Positions 33,298-34,367 of a DNA stretch of 34,367 bases are shown in pieces (the stretch's first letter is position 1; every line of letters starts with the position of its first letter). Made by a program: the position numbers and the translations under genes. Under the pieces are notes generated by a model. It ran no database searches, was not told where the DNA came from, and saw only the letters and a list, made by a program, of their open reading frames with translations. Source of the DNA: Deltaproteobacteria bacterium (GTDB lineage: Bacteria > Desulfobacterota > Desulfarculia > Adiutricales > Adiutricaceae); NCBI GenBank assembly GCA_031279155.1, contig JAITJB010000120.1, positions 1 to 34,367 on the forward strand, given 5' to 3'.

Positions 33298-33370
33298 TGG
33301 CGGGGAGTCCGGGAGTCCCACCCGGCTGTACGGGTTTAGAGCCCGTATGATCAGTTGCGATCCACCCCCC
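33298..33370 (-). tRNA. pylT: tRNA-Pyl (anticodon CUA)
   Basis: Read on the minus strand, the 73-nt gene folds fully. The acceptor is GGGGGGT/ACTCCCC with one G-U pair, discriminator G and encoded CCA. A single base links acceptor and D stem. The D stem is GATC/GATC with a 6-nt loop lacking the usual GG. The 6-bp anticodon stem TACGGG/CCCGTA has loop CTCTAAA, anticodon CTA. The variable loop is three bases (CAG) and the T stem CCGGG/CCCGG. The short variable loop, small D loop and six-pair anticodon stem are hallmarks of tRNA-Pyl and exclude an amber suppressor of another tRNA. It heads the pyl operon. Confidence 0.96.
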
Positions 33371-33381
33371 AGACCGCGAAA

Positions 33382-33387
33382 ATTATA
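33382..33387 (-). promoter_or_regulatory. -10 element of the pylT operon
   Basis: Minus-strand TATAAT (as TTATAATTT) ends 12 bases before the tRNA 5' end, so transcription would begin a few bases before pylT. The -35 (TGTCTT region) is poor, so an activator may be needed. Confidence 0.55.
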
Positions 33388-33675
33388 ACCCAATTTCCCT
33401 AAAAAGACACCCCTAAAGCCTCAAAATTTACCAAAAAAAATCTGCCCTAGATTTTTGTGGCCCTGATTTAGGTCGGATGGTAACGTATACAATTCGCCCT
33501 TTAGGGCTAACTATCAATGGGGCGATTGGCTAGCCATTGGTGTTCGGAGTCTTAAAAAATAATCCGTTTTGGGCCTAAAAAAGTTTGGGGTCGGATGCCC
33601 ATTGGGGAAAGTGTAAGCCTTAACATGCCTAAAGGACTAATTTTTTAAAGGCGGCATAAAACGTCAAAAAAAGTC

Positions 33676-33704
33676 TTGACAAAACGGAAAAACCTCTCTA
33701 GGAT
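33676..33704 (+). promoter_or_regulatory. sigma70-type promoter upstream of second riboswitch
   Basis: A perfect TTGACA (33676-33681), a 17-bp spacer and TAGGAT (33699-33704). It directs transcription to the right, through the riboswitch. Confidence 0.7.
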
Positions 33705-33759
33705 AAAAACGTCTTAAAAAAATACGATTTAACTTTTACTTTGCATTACCGCTGTTTGT

Positions 33760-33920
33760 TTTACGCCTTCGGTAAGGCCGAAGAACATAGGGAATCCCGT
33801 GGAAATCGGGAGCGAACCCATCGCTGTAAAGTCTTTATACCGGAAACGGTGTCCGAAATAATACGCCCCTTGGATATTTCCTGGCAAGGCATTTCGGGTA
33901 AGACAAGTCAGAAAACCTAA
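33760..33920 (+). ncRNA. second cobalamin riboswitch
   Basis: The core AGGGAATCCCGTGG, AAATCGGGAGCGAA and CCCATCGCTGTAAAG (33789-33831) matches the B12 element and the copy upstream of cbiZ almost base for base. The 3' box AAGTCAGAAAACC is at 33905-33917. The variable arm (TACCGGAAACGGTGTCC and following) differs from the first copy. It has a good promoter before it and a strong terminator after it, but no gene in the remaining sequence. Confidence 0.87.
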
Positions 33921-34063
33921 AAACAGACAGCCATAATATATCGTACCACTTGGGGAAAATAAGTTGTACCTATTAGGGACATCTAGGCCTGTTTAGGCTA
34001 TGAATTATCTAAAATAAAAATATTATAGGATAATTGTCCCGCAACTTGCTAGGTTTTTACGGA

Positions 34064-34101
34064 AACTCGGCTTCCTCATTTGGTGGAAGTCGAGTTTTTT
34101 T
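34064..34101 (+). terminator. intrinsic terminator, likely riboswitch expression platform
   Basis: AACTCGGCTTCC (34064-34075) pairs with GGAAGTCGAGTT (34085-34096), 12 bp with one G-T wobble and a 9-nt loop, followed by seven T. It lies about 145 bases after the riboswitch. Confidence 0.88.
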
Positions 34102-34270
34102 ATTACCAAAAATTCTTTTTTAGAATAAATGATGACAATTTTTTGATAAGCGGAATATCCAGGATGCACTGTCTAGAAACCTTGCCATATCCCTTCTATA
34201 CCGGACCAAGACATAATTTGAGGTCACTTTATGCATATATATGTAAAAAGATGGACTTAAATTATGTAGT

Positions 34271-34333
<63 letters not shown>

Positions 34334-34367
34334 CTGTCTGGGGGTGTGTGTATGTGTATGAATGTGA

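Overview
The window looks like a Gram-negative, probably deltaproteobacterial (Desulfobacterota-like) chromosome fragment. Three things suggest this: an outer-membrane autotransporter, the block ftsH-folP-cdaA-ybbR-glmM that is common in that group, and a bacterial-type split pyrrolysine system (pylSn and pylSc as separate genes). An anaerobic lifestyle fits the hybrid-cluster protein gene (hcp), which has a perfect FNR-type dyad upstream, and the Pyl genes with B12 salvage. The taxonomic call is inference from gene content only.

Layout. 1-300: repeats, then recR. 960-7062: an amino-acid operon ilvB-ilvN-hisB-hisA with overlapping or abutting genes, preceded by a candidate Ile/Val leader peptide and competing hairpins, followed by mutS2. 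7063-8680: a strictly 10-bp-periodic repeat, a small exported protein gene and a small membrane protein gene on the minus strand, and a clear sigma70-type promoter for infA. 8681-15603: infA, then ftsH-folP-cdaA-ybbR-glmM (translation, membrane proteolysis, folate, c-di-AMP, cell-wall precursor). 15604-18139: a second small exported protein that is a visible paralogue of the first, then a cobalamin riboswitch with its terminator driving cbiZ. 18338-22810: a 1490-residue autotransporter built on about 12 GGG-hydrophobic-G repeats. 22898-26018, minus strand: tandem universal stress protein, APH-fold kinase and MEMO1-family protein. 26545-29301: an exported DUF3298-like protein and hcp. 29350-33370, minus strand: trmL and the pyrrolysine cassette pylT-pylSn-pylSc-pylB-pylC. 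33371-34367: no gene, but a promoter, a second cobalamin riboswitch and a strong terminator, followed by a (CT)n microsatellite.

How it works together. PylB and PylC make the pyrrolysine precursor, PylSc with PylSn charges tRNA-Pyl (anticodon CUA), and TAG is then readable. pylD, needed for the last biosynthetic step, is not in the window. The best known Pyl proteins are methylamine:corrinoid methyltransferases, which use a corrinoid cofactor. The CbiZ salvage enzyme and two B12 riboswitches therefore fit the same metabolism, although no methyltransferase gene lies here. TAG is still the stop codon of 4 of the 27 genes I call, including infA, folP and glmM.

Many gaps between genes are filled with short, locally unique tandem repeats, and one such repeat has expanded inside cbiZ. 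The most unusual points are the Pyl operon without pylD, the orphan B12 riboswitch beside it, the exported paralogue pair, the ilv leader, and the periodic repeats.
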